Shown: positions 1 to 6,357 of the stretch, piece by piece
How the letters are laid out: every line of letters begins with the position of its first letter
How positions within the stretch are numbered: position 1 is the first letter of the stretch
Assembly (NCBI GenBank): GCA_947463845.1
Contig: CANHUM010000083.1
Span: 1-7,436, forward strand
Length of the DNA: 7,436 nucleotides
Reading direction: 5' to 3'
From: Comamonadaceae bacterium
GTDB taxonomy: Bacteria; Pseudomonadota; Gammaproteobacteria; Burkholderiales; Burkholderiaceae_C
Made by a program: the position numbers and the translations under genes
The notes under the pieces: model-generated
What the model was told of the DNA's origin: nothing
Database searches by the model: none
Seen by the model: only the letters and a program-made list of their open reading frames with translations

Positions 1-31
1 GGGCGCCAGGGGCCAATCTCACCCACTGCGG

Positions 32-72
32 AAAAAGAAAAACCCTGCAAGACATTGATCTTGCAGGGTTTT
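32..72 (-). terminator. Rho-independent terminator after tRNA-Val
   Basis: A near-perfect inverted repeat pairs bases 39-52 with 59-72, giving a stem of about 14 bp around a 6-base loop. Its G+C-rich core is CCCTGCAAGA paired with TCTTGCAGGG. On the minus strand the stem runs into a T-rich tract (TTTTTCTTTTT, bases 42-32), the classic form of an intrinsic terminator. It starts only 4 bases after the CCA end of the tRNA, so it should end the tRNA transcript. It is also the first strong terminator downstream of dnaQ and the isc genes. The plus strand has a shorter T run (TTTTGTATT), so weak bidirectional function is possible. Confidence 0.9.
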
Positions 73-76
73 GTAT

Positions 77-151
77 TGGTGGGCGATGCAAGTTTCGAAC
101 TTGCGACCCCTGCAGTGTGAATGCAGTGCTCTACCCCTGAGCTAATCGCCC
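77..151 (-). tRNA. tRNA-Val, anticodon CAC
   Basis: The minus strand folds into a complete 75-base cloverleaf with the CCA end encoded. The acceptor stem is GGGCGAT paired with ATCGCCC. The D stem is GCTC paired with GAGC. The anticodon stem is CTGCA paired with TGCAG around the loop TTCACAC. The T stem is GCAAG paired with CTTGC around TTCGAAA. Loop positions 34-36 read CAC, which decodes the valine codon GTG, a common codon in a G+C-rich genome. There is no intron or unusual arm, and the variable loop is a normal 5 bases. It follows dnaQ on the same strand and is followed at once by an intrinsic terminator. Confidence 0.96.
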
Positions 152-167
152 TATGCTGTTCAGCAAA

Positions 168-180
168 GAGCGACATTATG
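168..180 (-). promoter_or_regulatory. Candidate promoter for tRNA-Val (extended -10)
   Basis: In the 107-base gap between dnaQ and the tRNA, the minus strand carries TGTCATAAT, an extended -10 element (TGn followed by CATAAT, bases 175-180). It would start transcription near base 168, giving a leader of about 16 bases before the tRNA. No convincing -35 hexamer is seen at 16-18 bases upstream. The gap has no strong terminator either, only a 4-bp GGCC pairing near 193-204, so the tRNA could also be reached by read-through from dnaQ. The element is seen in the sequence; its function is inferred. Confidence 0.35.
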
Positions 181-258
181 ACATGAAAATTTGGCCCTAT
201 GGCCCCCACCCAAGAGGAAAAGCACCCGGCCAAACATGCCGAGGATCACCGGCCTTGC

Positions 259-969
259 TCAGGCCAGATTCGCCTGGCGCCAGACGGTTTTGCCACCGCT
301 GGCTTTGTCCAGTTGCAACAAGACCTCTTCGTGTGCGGCCAGCTCTTGGGCGTTGGCCGTCAAGATGGGCAATGCGTATTGCCGCAAATCCACAGACACC
401 GCCACACTTTTTGAATCGCAGGGGGCATCGCCCGCGTCGATCAACAAGGCTTCTTGCCCACGGGTCATGTTGATGTAGACATCGGCCAGCAGTTCGGCGT
501 CAAGCAAAGCGCCGTGCAAGGTACGTCCCGAGTTGTCCACTTCCAGGCGATCGCACAGCGCGTCCAGGCTGTTGCGTTTACCTGGGAACATCTCCTTGGC
601 CATGGCCAGGGTGTCGATCACGTTGCTGACATACGCGTTGAGCGGCTTCTTGCCCACGCGTTCGAGCTCTTTGTTCAAAAAGCCAATGTCGAAGGCTGCG
701 TTGTGGATGATGAGCTCGGCATCGGCCAAGTAATTGAGGATCTCATCGCTCAGTTCGGCAAACTTGGGCTTGTCGCGCAAAAACTCGTTGCTGATCCCGT
801 GCACCTTGAGCGCGTCTTCGTGGCTGTCGCGCTCGGGGTTGAAATAAAAGTGCAGGTTCTTGCCCGTGAGCTTGCGGGCATACAGCTCCACGCAGCCCAA
901 CTCAATGATGCGGTCGCCACCTTCGGCCGACAGGCCTGTGGTTTCGGTGTCGAGAACGATTTGGCGCAT
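259..969 (-). CDS. dnaQ: DNA polymerase III subunit epsilon (3'-5' proofreading exonuclease)
   Basis: This protein removes misincorporated nucleotides 3' to 5' within the DNA polymerase III core, bound to the alpha polymerase and the beta clamp. The 236-residue product is close to the 243 residues of E. coli epsilon. It shows the DEDDh exonuclease motifs in order: ExoI DTETTG at 7-12 (metal ligands D7 and E9), ExoII HNAAFDIGF at 89-97 (D94), and ExoIII HGALLDAEL at 152-160 (catalytic H152 and ligand D157). After the nuclease domain, MTRGQEALLI at 168-177 aligns with the E. coli MTGGQTSMAF segment, so QEALLI is probably the clamp-binding motif. The remaining ~55 residues would hold the alpha-binding tail. 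The gene starts with ATG 8 bases after fdx, suggesting it is transcribed with the isc operon. RNase T is a relative, but the clamp motif and C-terminal tail favour DnaQ. Confidence 0.95.
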   Translation of the reverse strand: MRQIVLDTETTGLSAEGGDRIIELGCVELYARKLTGKNLHFYFNPERDSHEDALKVHGISNEFLRDKPKFAELSDEILNYLADAELIIHNAAFDIGFLNKELERVGKKPLNAYVSNVIDTLAMAKEMFPGKRNSLDALCDRLEVDNSGRTLHGALLDAELLADVYINMTRGQEALLIDAGDAPCDSKSVAVSVDLRQYALPILTANAQELAAHEEVLLQLDKASGGKTVWRQANLA

Positions 970-977
970 GACAGGCT

Positions 978-1316
978 TCAGTGGTTTTCTTTGGCGTGGT
1001 TGATGGTGTAGCGCGGAATCTCGATCACCAGATCACTCTTGGCCACAAAGGCCTGGCAGCTCAGGCGCGAGTTGGGTTCCAGGCCCCAGGCGCGGTCGAG
1101 CAGGTCTTCTTCGGTTTCTTCCATGTCGTTGAGCGTGTTGAAGCCTTCCCGAACCACCACATGGCAGGTGGTGCAGGCTGCGCTCATGTCACAGGCGTGC
1201 TCGATGTTGATCTGGTTGTCGAGCAAAGCTTCGCAGATGCTGGTGCCTGCGGGTGCGGTGATTTGGGCACCTTGCGGGCAGTACTCGGGGTGGGGCAGGA
1301 TTTTGATGACGGGCAT
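978..1316 (-). CDS. fdx: ISC system 2Fe-2S ferredoxin
   Basis: This soluble adrenodoxin-type ferredoxin supplies electrons for cluster assembly on IscU with IscS. Starting at the ATG at 1316, the product has 112 residues (E. coli Fdx has 111) and begins MPVIKILPH, matching the family's usual start. The four cluster ligands are C42, C48, C51 and C87, at the same positions as in E. coli Fdx, in the segments EHACDMSAACTTC and RLSCQA. The C-terminal PRYTINHAKE is a hallmark of ISC ferredoxins. A GTG at 1334 would add six residues (MNHNTV) and overlap the hscA stop as GTGA. Neither start has a clear ribosome binding site, so I chose ATG on family length. It is the last isc gene, with no iscX after it; dnaQ follows 8 bases on. 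Confidence 0.95.
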   Translation of the reverse strand: MPVIKILPHPEYCPQGAQITAPAGTSICEALLDNQINIEHACDMSAACTTCHVVVREGFNTLNDMEETEEDLLDRAWGLEPNSRLSCQAFVAKSDLVIEIPRYTINHAKENH

Positions 1317-1330
1317 GACGGTATTGTGAT

Positions 1331-3196
1331 TCACATCGACTGAATGTTTTGACCAGCCAGGGCTTTTTGGATGCTGTGGTTCATGCGCTCGGCCGCAAAG
1401 GCTTCGGTGCCTTTGGCCAAAGCCTGGGTGCAGTCTTCCAGCGCCTTGGCATCTTGCTCGGTTTGGATCGCCGCTTGCAAGGTCACCATTTGAGCCTCAA
1501 TGGCAGCACGTTCAGCGGGGCTGAGCAAATCACCATCGGCCTGTAAGGCGCTGCGGGTGGCCAGCAGCATGCGGTCGGCATCGACTCGGGCCTCGACCAG
1601 CGCACGGGTCTTCATGTCGGCTTGGGCGGTGGAGAAGCTTTCTTGCAGCATGGTGGCGATTTGCTCGTCACTCAGGCCGTAAGACGGTTTCACGTCAATG
1701 CGTGCCTCGACGCCACTGATTTGCTCTTTGGCCCCCACGCTCAGCAGGCCATCGGCGTCCACCGTGAAGGTCACGCGGATGCGTGCGGCACCCGCCGCCA
1801 TGGGCGGAATACCGCGCAACTCAAAGCGGGCCAAGCTGCGGCAGTCTTGCACCAGATCGCGTTCGCCTTGCACCACATGCAGCGCCAGCGCGGTCTGGCC
1901 GTCCTGGTAGGTGGTGAAGTCTTGCGCCATGGCGGTGGGGATGGTCTGGTTGCGCGGGATGATGCGCTCGACCAGGCCGCCCATGGTTTCAATGCCCAGA
2001 GACAACGGGATCACGTCAAGCAGCAGCAGCTCGCCAGCGGCGTTGTTGCCCGCCAGCTGGTTGGCCTGAATGGCTGCGCCGAGCGCCACGACTTCGTCGG
2101 GGTTGAGGTTGTTGAGCGGGGCCTGACCAAAAAAGTCGGCCACCGCTTGCTGAATTTGCGGCATGCGGGTGGAGCCACCCACCATGACCACGCCTTGCAC
2201 ATCGTCCTTGGCCAGTTGCGCATCGCGCAGCGCTTTGCGCACGGCGGTGATGCAGCGCGTCGTCAGGGCTTGGGTGGCCTGCTCGAAATCGGCGCGGCTG
2301 ACTTGCACAGACAAAACACCCATAGACAGGGCCACCTTCAGATCGGCCGTGTCAGCGTGGGTCAGGGCTTCTTTGGCCGCACGGGCCGCCGTCTTGAGCC
2401 TGGTTTTGTCTTCGGCCGTTGCGGCTTGCAAACCGGGCTGCCGGGCCATGGCGAAGTCGGCCAAGGCCTGGTCGTAGTCATCGCCGCCCAGGGCCGAATC
2501 GCCACCGGTGGCGAGCACTTCAAACACGCCTTGCGTGAGGCGCAAGATGGAAATGTCGAACGTGCCGCCGCCCAAATCGAACACGGCGTAAACACCTTCG
2601 CTGGCGTTGTCCAGGCCATAGGCAATCGCTGCTGCCGTGGGTTCGTTGATCAAGCGCAGCACGTTCAGGCCAGCCAACTGGGCGGCGTCTTTGGTGGCCT
2701 GGCGCTGCGCATCGTCAAAGTAGGCGGGTACGGTGATGACCGCACCATAGAGGTCATCGTTGAAAGTGTCTTCGGCACGGTAACGCAGGGTGGCCAGAAT
2801 TTCAGCGCTCACTTCCACGGGGGACTTGGGGCCCTGGATGGTCTGGATGGACAGCATGCCCTGTTCACTGGCTAAAAATTCATAGGGCAACTTGCTGCGG
2901 TCAGCGATGTCGTTCAAACCACGGCCCATGAATCGCTTGACCGAGGCGAGGGTGTTGCCCGGGTCAGAGGCCGCCGATTGCACCGCATCCAACCCAATCT
3001 GGCGGCCCTGGCCAGGCAAGAAGCGCACGACCGACGGCAGGATCACCCGGCCATCGTCGTCAGGCAAGCACTCGGCCACGCCATTGCGCACCGAAGCCAC
3101 GAGCGAGTGCGTTGTGCCCAGGTCGATGCCCACGGCGATGCGGCGTTGGTGCGGGTCGGGCGACTGACCCGGTTCGGAAATCTGCAGTAAGGCCAT
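1331..3196 (-). CDS. hscA: Fe-S assembly chaperone HscA (Hsp70 family)
   Basis: HscA is a specialised Hsp70 ATPase that binds the LPPVK motif of IscU and, with HscB, drives cluster transfer to target proteins. The product has 621 residues (E. coli has 616), and its start [10 protein letters not shown] matches the E. coli protein, which supports this ATG. The ATPase domain (about 20-388) shows GIDLGTTHS at 23-31, [10 protein letters not shown] at 205-214 and the adenosine motif [11 protein letters not shown] at 336-346. The interdomain linker is [13 protein letters not shown] at 390-402, followed by a beta-sandwich substrate domain and a helical lid to the end. The DVIPLSL linker, rather than the DVTPLSL of DnaK, helps mark it as HscA. 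It begins 16 bases after hscB, with no obvious Shine-Dalgarno sequence, and its TGA overlaps a GTG just upstream of fdx. Confidence 0.97.
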   Translation of the reverse strand: MALLQISEPGQSPDPHQRRIAVGIDLGTTHSLVASVRNGVAECLPDDDGRVILPSVVRFLPGQGRQIGLDAVQSAASDPGNTLASVKRFMGRGLNDIADRSKLPYEFLASEQGMLSIQTIQGPKSPVEVSAEILATLRYRAEDTFNDDLYGAVITVPAYFDDAQRQATKDAAQLAGLNVLRLINEPTAAAIAYGLDNASEGVYAVFDLGGGTFDISILRLTQGVFEVLATGGDSALGGDDYDQALADFAMARQPGLQAATAEDKTRLKTAARAAKEALTHADTADLKVALSMGVLSVQVSRADFEQATQALTTRCITAVRKALRDAQLAKDDVQGVVMVGGSTRMPQIQQAVADFFGQAPLNNLNPDEVVALGAAIQANQLAGNNAAGELLLLDVIPLSLGIETMGGLVERIIPRNQTIPTAMAQDFTTYQDGQTALALHVVQGERDLVQDCRSLARFELRGIPPMAAGAARIRVTFTVDADGLLSVGAKEQISGVEARIDVKPSYGLSDEQIATMLQESFSTAQADMKTRALVEARVDADRMLLATRSALQADGDLLSPAERAAIEAQMVTLQAAIQTEQDAKALEDCTQALAKGTEAFAAERMNHSIQKALAGQNIQSM

Positions 3197-3212
3197 GGTC
3201 TGTCGGGAAAAT

Positions 3213-3731
3213 TCAGGTCAATCGGTCGAGTTTAGCGTTCACTTCTTGCGTGAAACGCTCAATGAACATCAGCGCCCTCACCTGCCCCACGGCCAAGACG
3301 GGGTCTTTGGACACGTCGAGAAGGTGGGCCAGCTCTTGTTGCACACGGCGCTGCTCGGCTGCCACTTCATCCGCCAGGGCATCCAGGCCTTCAGCGCTGT
3401 CCGTGTCGTCCAGGCTTTCTCGCCAAGCCATTTGCTGCATGAGGAATGACGCTGGCATGGCGGTGTTGTTTTCGGCCTGAACAGGCGCGCCTTGCAGTTC
3501 GCACAGATAGGCGGCCCGTTTGAGCGGGTCTTTCAAACGCTGGTAGGCCTCATTGATGCGCACCGACCACTGCATGGCCACCCGCTGGGCGGCAACGCCT
3601 TCGGCGGCAAAGCGGTCCGGGTGGGCCTCTCGCTGCAGCGCTTTCCAGCAGGCATCCAGTTGTGCGCGGTCTTGAGCAAACTGCGCCGGAACGTCAAACA
3701 GCTCGAAGTCGTTGGCCTGCAGGGAAATCAC
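3213..3731 (-). CDS. hscB: Fe-S assembly co-chaperone HscB (J-protein)
   Basis: HscB escorts IscU to HscA and stimulates the HscA ATPase. Read from the GTG at 3731, the protein has 172 residues (E. coli has 171) and begins [15 protein letters not shown], in line with related proteins as I remember them. The J-domain spans about 1-75, with the HPD motif at 37-39 in REAHPDRF. The C-terminal three-helix domain that contacts IscU follows, including the segment [20 protein letters not shown]. The GTG overlaps the iscA stop as GTGA, suggesting coupled translation. A TTG at 3752 would give 179 residues but run 25 bases into iscA, and the added MRRVVPR has no family support. A short GCGAG upstream is at best a poor ribosome binding site. 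Position between iscA and hscA is the usual one. Confidence 0.93.
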   Translation of the reverse strand: MISLQANDFELFDVPAQFAQDRAQLDACWKALQREAHPDRFAAEGVAAQRVAMQWSVRINEAYQRLKDPLKRAAYLCELQGAPVQAENNTAMPASFLMQQMAWRESLDDTDSAEGLDALADEVAAEQRRVQQELAHLLDVSKDPVLAVGQVRALMFIERFTQEVNAKLDRLT

Positions 3732-4051
3732 ACGCGGAACGACTCGCCGCAACCGCAGCGGTCGCGTTCGTTGGGGTTGTTGAAGCGGAAACCTTCGTTG
3801 AGACCCTCACGAACGAAGTCCAGCTCGGTGCCGTCGATGTAGGCCAGGCTTTTCGGGTCCACCATGACCTTGACGCCATGGCCTTCGAAGACCACGTCTT
3901 CCGGGGCGATTTCGTCCACGTACTCCAGCTTGTAAGCCAAGCCCGAGCAACCGGTGGTCTTGACCCCCAGGCGCACACCCACACCCGAGCCGCGTTTGGC
4001 CAAGTAGCGGGTCACATGCCGGGCTGCGGCAGCAGACAGAGAGATGGCCAT
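3728..4051 (-). CDS. iscA: A-type Fe-S carrier IscA
   Basis: IscA is a small A-type carrier that receives iron-sulfur clusters or iron and delivers them to apo-proteins, especially during 4Fe-4S cluster maturation. The 107-residue product equals the E. coli IscA length, and the three conserved cysteines sit at the same positions: C35 in TTGCSGLAY, and C99 and C101 in RCGCGESF near the C-terminus. There is no signal peptide or membrane segment. The ATG lies one base after the iscU stop (TGA-C-ATG on the coding strand), so translation is probably coupled to iscU. ErpA and SufA share the fold, but the location between iscU and hscB settles the call as IscA. Confidence 0.96.
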   Translation of the reverse strand: MAISLSAAAARHVTRYLAKRGSGVGVRLGVKTTGCSGLAYKLEYVDEIAPEDVVFEGHGVKVMVDPKSLAYIDGTELDFVREGLNEGFRFNNPNERDRCGCGESFRV

Positions 4052-4052
4052 G

Positions 4053-4439
4053 TCAGTTCAGGTGTTTCTTTTTGTAGTCGTCCACTGCGGCTTTGATGGC
4101 GTCTTCGGCCAGGATGGAGCAGTGGATTTTGACGGGTGGCAGCGCCAGCTCTTCGGCGATCTGGCTGTTCTTCAGGGCTGCGGCTTCGTCCAGCGTTTTG
4201 CCCTTGACCCATTCGGTGACCAGCGAACTGGAGGCGATGGCCGAGCCACAACCGTAAGTCTTGAAACGTGCGTCTTCGATCACGCCAGTTTGCGGGTTGA
4301 CCTTGATTTGCAGCTTCATCACGTCGCCGCAAGCCGGTGCACCGACCATGCCGGTGCCCACGCTGTCATCGCCCTTGTCGAACGAGCCCACATTGCGGGG
4401 GTTTTCGTAGTGGTCAACCACTTTTTCAGAATATGCCAT
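4053..4439 (-). CDS. iscU: Fe-S cluster assembly scaffold IscU
   Basis: IscU is the scaffold on which 2Fe-2S clusters are built from iron and from sulfur delivered by IscS. The product has 128 residues, the same as E. coli. The cluster-binding residues are C37 and D39 in [10 protein letters not shown]64 in [10 protein letters not shown], and H106 and C107 in KIHCSIL. The HscA recognition motif LPPVK is intact at 100-104. One residue is inserted relative to E. coli in the loop VNPQTG, so numbering after about residue 50 is shifted by one; no ligand is affected. A good ribosome binding site, GGAG, lies 8 bases before the ATG, one of the clearest in the operon. It is separated from iscS by 32 bases, the largest gap within the isc genes. 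Confidence 0.97.
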   Translation of the reverse strand: MAYSEKVVDHYENPRNVGSFDKGDDSVGTGMVGAPACGDVMKLQIKVNPQTGVIEDARFKTYGCGSAIASSSLVTEWVKGKTLDEAAALKNSQIAEELALPPVKIHCSILAEDAIKAAVDDYKKKHLN

Positions 4440-4471
4440 GGTGTTTTCTCCGTGTTCAGGTCAGTGTGAAC

Positions 4472-5689
4472 TCAATGGGCGGCCCACTGGATCGTGCTCA
4501 AGTCGATGCCATCCTTGTGCATTTCCCACAGGGGGCTGAGTTCGCGCAGCTTGGCCACGTTCTCGCGGATGGTTTTGATTGCGTAATCGATGTCTTCTTC
4601 GGTGGTCCAACGGCCAATCGTCATGCGCAAGCTGCTGTGGGCCAATTCGTCGCTGCGGCCCAAGGCGCGCAGCACGTAGCTGGGCTCCAGGCTGGCCGAG
4701 GTACAGGCCGAGCCCGACGATACCGCCAGACCTTTGATGCCCATGATCAGCGACTCGCCCTCGACGAAGTTGAAGCTCATGTTGATGTTGTGCGGTACGC
4801 GCTGCGTGGCGTGGCCGTTCAAAAACACCTGCTCCATGTCGCTCAGGCCATTGATCAGGCGATCGTGCAAAGCACGGGCCTTGGCGTTGTCCTGGGCCAT
4901 TTCCAGTTTGGCGATGCGGAACGCTTCGCCCATGCCCACGCACTGGTGGGTGGGCAAGGTGCCTGAGCGCATGCCGCGCTCGTGACCGCCGCCATGCATT
5001 TGCGCTTCTAGGCGAATGCGGGGCTTGCGGCGTACGTACAAAGCGCCAATGCCTTTGGGACCATAGGTCTTGTGCGAAGCCAAGCTCATCAGGTCGATGG
5101 GCAGCTGGGTCATGTCGATCTCGACTTTGCCGGTGGCTTGCGCGGCGTCGACGTGGAAAACAATGCCTTTTTCACGGCACAGGTTCCCGATCGCGGTCAC
5201 GTCCTGGATCACGCCGATTTCGTTGTTCACGAACATCACGCTGATCAGGATGGTGTCGGGGCGAATGGCGGCCTTGAGCGCGTCCATGTTCAACAAACCA
5301 TCGGCCTGCACATCCATGTAGGTCACTTCAAAACCCTGGCGTTCGAGTTCGCGCATGGTGTCGAGCACGGCTTTGTGTTCGGTCTTGACGGTGATCAGGT
5401 GCTTGCCGCGTGACTTGTAAAAGTTCGCTGCACCCTTGATGGCCAGGTTGTTGGATTCGGTGGCGCCACTGGTCCAGACAATTTCACGCGGGTCGGCACC
5501 GATCAGGTCGGCGACTTGCTCGCGCGCCGTTTCGACAGCGGCTTCGGCCTCCCAGCCCCAGGCGTGGCTGCGGGATGCCGGGTTACCAAAATGCTCGCGC
5601 AACCAAGGAACGATGGCGTCCACCACGCGCGGGTCGCAAGGGTTGGTTGCGCCGTAATCGAGGTAGATGGGAAAGTGGGGCGTGGTCAT
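4472..5689 (-). CDS. iscS: Cysteine desulfurase IscS
   Basis: IscS is a pyridoxal-phosphate enzyme that converts cysteine to alanine and passes the sulfur, held as a persulfide, to IscU and to tRNA-thiolation partners. The 405-residue product compares with 404 in E. coli. Visible landmarks are TSGATESNN at 73-81 (cofactor phosphate region), H105 in TEHKAVLD, D181 and Q184 in [10 protein letters not shown], the Schiff-base lysine K207 in [11 protein letters not shown], and the catalytic loop [10 protein letters not shown] with C329. The C-terminal [18 protein letters not shown] resembles the IscU-docking tail of group I desulfurases, which separates it from SufS and from shorter NifS proteins. 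The ATG has AGAAG about 7 bases upstream and lies only 17 bases after iscR. Confidence 0.98.
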   Translation of the reverse strand: MTTPHFPIYLDYGATNPCDPRVVDAIVPWLREHFGNPASRSHAWGWEAEAAVETAREQVADLIGADPREIVWTSGATESNNLAIKGAANFYKSRGKHLITVKTEHKAVLDTMRELERQGFEVTYMDVQADGLLNMDALKAAIRPDTILISVMFVNNEIGVIQDVTAIGNLCREKGIVFHVDAAQATGKVEIDMTQLPIDLMSLASHKTYGPKGIGALYVRRKPRIRLEAQMHGGGHERGMRSGTLPTHQCVGMGEAFRIAKLEMAQDNAKARALHDRLINGLSDMEQVFLNGHATQRVPHNINMSFNFVEGESLIMGIKGLAVSSGSACTSASLEPSYVLRALGRSDELAHSSLRMTIGRWTTEEDIDYAIKTIRENVAKLRELSPLWEMHKDGIDLSTIQWAAH

Positions 5690-5706
5690 GGGGTACTTCT
5701 TTTCAA

Positions 5707-6243
5707 TCAGGATTTGGCAAACACATTGCCCAGATCAAACACGGAATTCGGACCGGTCAGGCGTATCGGCTTGCTGGCAGGCATGGGGGCGATGGCACGC
5801 TTGAGGGTGGGCTTGAGCTCCACCACCAGGCCTTTGGCCAACTGGTCGTCCACCAGTTTTTGCAGCGACACCGAGTCCAGAAACTCGACCATTTTGGAGT
5901 TGAGTGAAGCCCACAAGTCGTGGGTCATGCAGCGGCCATCACCGCCATTGCAGTTTTCCTTGCCGCCGCAGTGGGTGGCGTCAATGGGCTCGTCAACCGA
6001 CAAGATGATGTCGGCCACGGTGATGTCGGTGGATTTGCGTCCCAAGGTGTAGCCGCCGCCGGGGCCACGGGTGGACTCGACCAAATTGTGGCGGCGCAGC
6101 TTGCCAAACAGCTGTTCCAGGTAGGACAGTGAAATCTGTTGGCGCTGGCTGATGGCGGCCAAAGTCACAGGGCCGGCGTCCTGGCGCAAGGCCAGATCGA
6201 TCATGGCGGTGACGGCAAAACGGCCTTTGGTGGTTAATCGCAT
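5707..6243 (-). CDS. iscR: Fe-S cluster-sensing transcriptional regulator IscR (Rrf2 family)
   Basis: IscR is a dimeric Rrf2-type regulator that carries a 2Fe-2S cluster. The cluster form represses the isc operon through type-1 sites, and apo-IscR can still act at type-2 sites in well-studied species. The 178-residue product has an N-terminal winged helix (about 1-65) with SLSYLEQLF at 38-46, including E43, which in E. coli discriminates type-1 from type-2 sites, and the wing [10 protein letters not shown] at 59-68. The cluster ligands are C92, C98 and C105, with H108. E. coli has C104 and H107, so one residue is inserted in this loop. The C-terminus is about 16 residues longer than in E. coli and ends [13 protein letters not shown]. 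The start is backed by AGGAG at 6250-6254, 6 bases before the ATG. As first gene of the operon it probably autoregulates. Confidence 0.97.
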   Translation of the reverse strand: MRLTTKGRFAVTAMIDLALRQDAGPVTLAAISQRQQISLSYLEQLFGKLRRHNLVESTRGPGGGYTLGRKSTDITVADIILSVDEPIDATHCGGKENCNGGDGRCMTHDLWASLNSKMVEFLDSVSLQKLVDDQLAKGLVVELKPTLKRAIAPMPASKPIRLTGPNSVFDLGNVFAKS

Positions 6244-6280
6244 GGCAGACTCCTGAAGTGGGTGTGGGCTTGGTCTTTGG

Positions 6281-6288
6281 CCCGACTG
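6281..6288 (-). promoter_or_regulatory. Possible third IscR half-site
   Basis: The minus strand reads CAGTCGGG, fully matching the right half (YAGTCRRS) of the IscR type-1 consensus. It repeats the AGTCGGG of the proximal operator 16 bases away. There is no matching left half (GACT), so it may be chance, or a weak site that extends IscR binding toward the start of the transcript. Confidence 0.3.
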
Positions 6289-6293
6289 AGCAG

Positions 6294-6318
6294 GTTCCCG
6301 ACTAAACGAGTCAAGTAT
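6294..6318 (-). promoter_or_regulatory. IscR type-1 operator, proximal, upstream of iscR
   Basis: The minus strand reads ATACTTGACT, then CGTTT, then AGTCGGGAAC. Compared with the E. coli IscR type-1 consensus as I recall it (ATASYYGACT-RWWWY-AGTCRRSTAT), both inner halves GACT and AGTC are perfect, as are the flanking ATACTT and GGG; the mismatches are two spacer bases and part of the last three. It lies 50 bases before the iscR ATG and overlaps the candidate core promoter, the position expected for repression by cluster-loaded IscR. Confidence 0.85.
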
Positions 6319-6342
6319 ACCCGAATCCCGATCAAATCACTC
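6314..6342 (-). promoter_or_regulatory. Candidate isc operon promoter
   Basis: The best -10 on the minus strand is TATACT (6314-6319, five of six to TATAAT). Its 17-base-spaced -35 is the poor GAGTGA (6337-6342). A start near 6307 would fall in the middle of the proximal IscR operator, so bound IscR would block it. The alternative is to use the operator's TTGACT (6309-6314) as the -35, but then the -10 would be GCTCAG (6286-6291), which is weak. The sequence does not decide between the two. Confidence 0.4.
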
Positions 6343-6348
6343 GGGTTA
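6324..6348 (-). promoter_or_regulatory. IscR type-1-like operator, distal
   Basis: The minus strand reads TAACCCGAGT, then GATTT, then GATCGGGATT. By hand it fits about 18 of 25 positions of the type-1 consensus, including a perfect RWWWY spacer and the GGG after the right half; the halves GAGT and GATC are degenerate. Its centre is 30 bases from that of the proximal site, close to three helical turns, so both would face the same side of the DNA. Two type-1 sites upstream of iscR are also known in E. coli. It begins 9 bases after the uvrB stop codon. Confidence 0.55.
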
Positions 6349-6357
6349 TAGGGTTAT

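Noticed and set aside
1..31. Possible end of another RNA or gene at the left edge
   Set aside because: The piece is too short; a CCA-like GCGCCA is present at the start but no stem partner can be seen inside the window.
193..204. GGCC-CTAT-GGCC as a dnaQ terminator
   Set aside because: The stem is only 4 bp and the following AAATTTT is short, so it does not meet the usual form of an intrinsic terminator.
153..473. Plus-strand open frame of 106 codons over the tRNA-dnaQ gap
   Set aside because: Most of it is antisense to dnaQ, it is rich in R and P as expected of a shadow frame, and no good ribosome binding site precedes it.
454..1011. Plus-strand open frame of 185 codons
   Set aside because: It is antisense to dnaQ and the fdx end, both of which have complete catalytic or ligand motifs; no domain is seen.
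1622..2875. Long plus-strand open frame of 417 codons
   Set aside because: It lies wholly antisense to hscA, whose Hsp70 motifs are unbroken. Its composition is that of a shadow frame in G+C-rich DNA (rich in H, Q, G, R) and it shows no recognisable domain.
3732..3752. Longer hscB start at TTG 3752
   Set aside because: It would run 25 bases into iscA and add MRRVVPR, which is not supported by the family start; the GTG at 3731 fits both length and junction.
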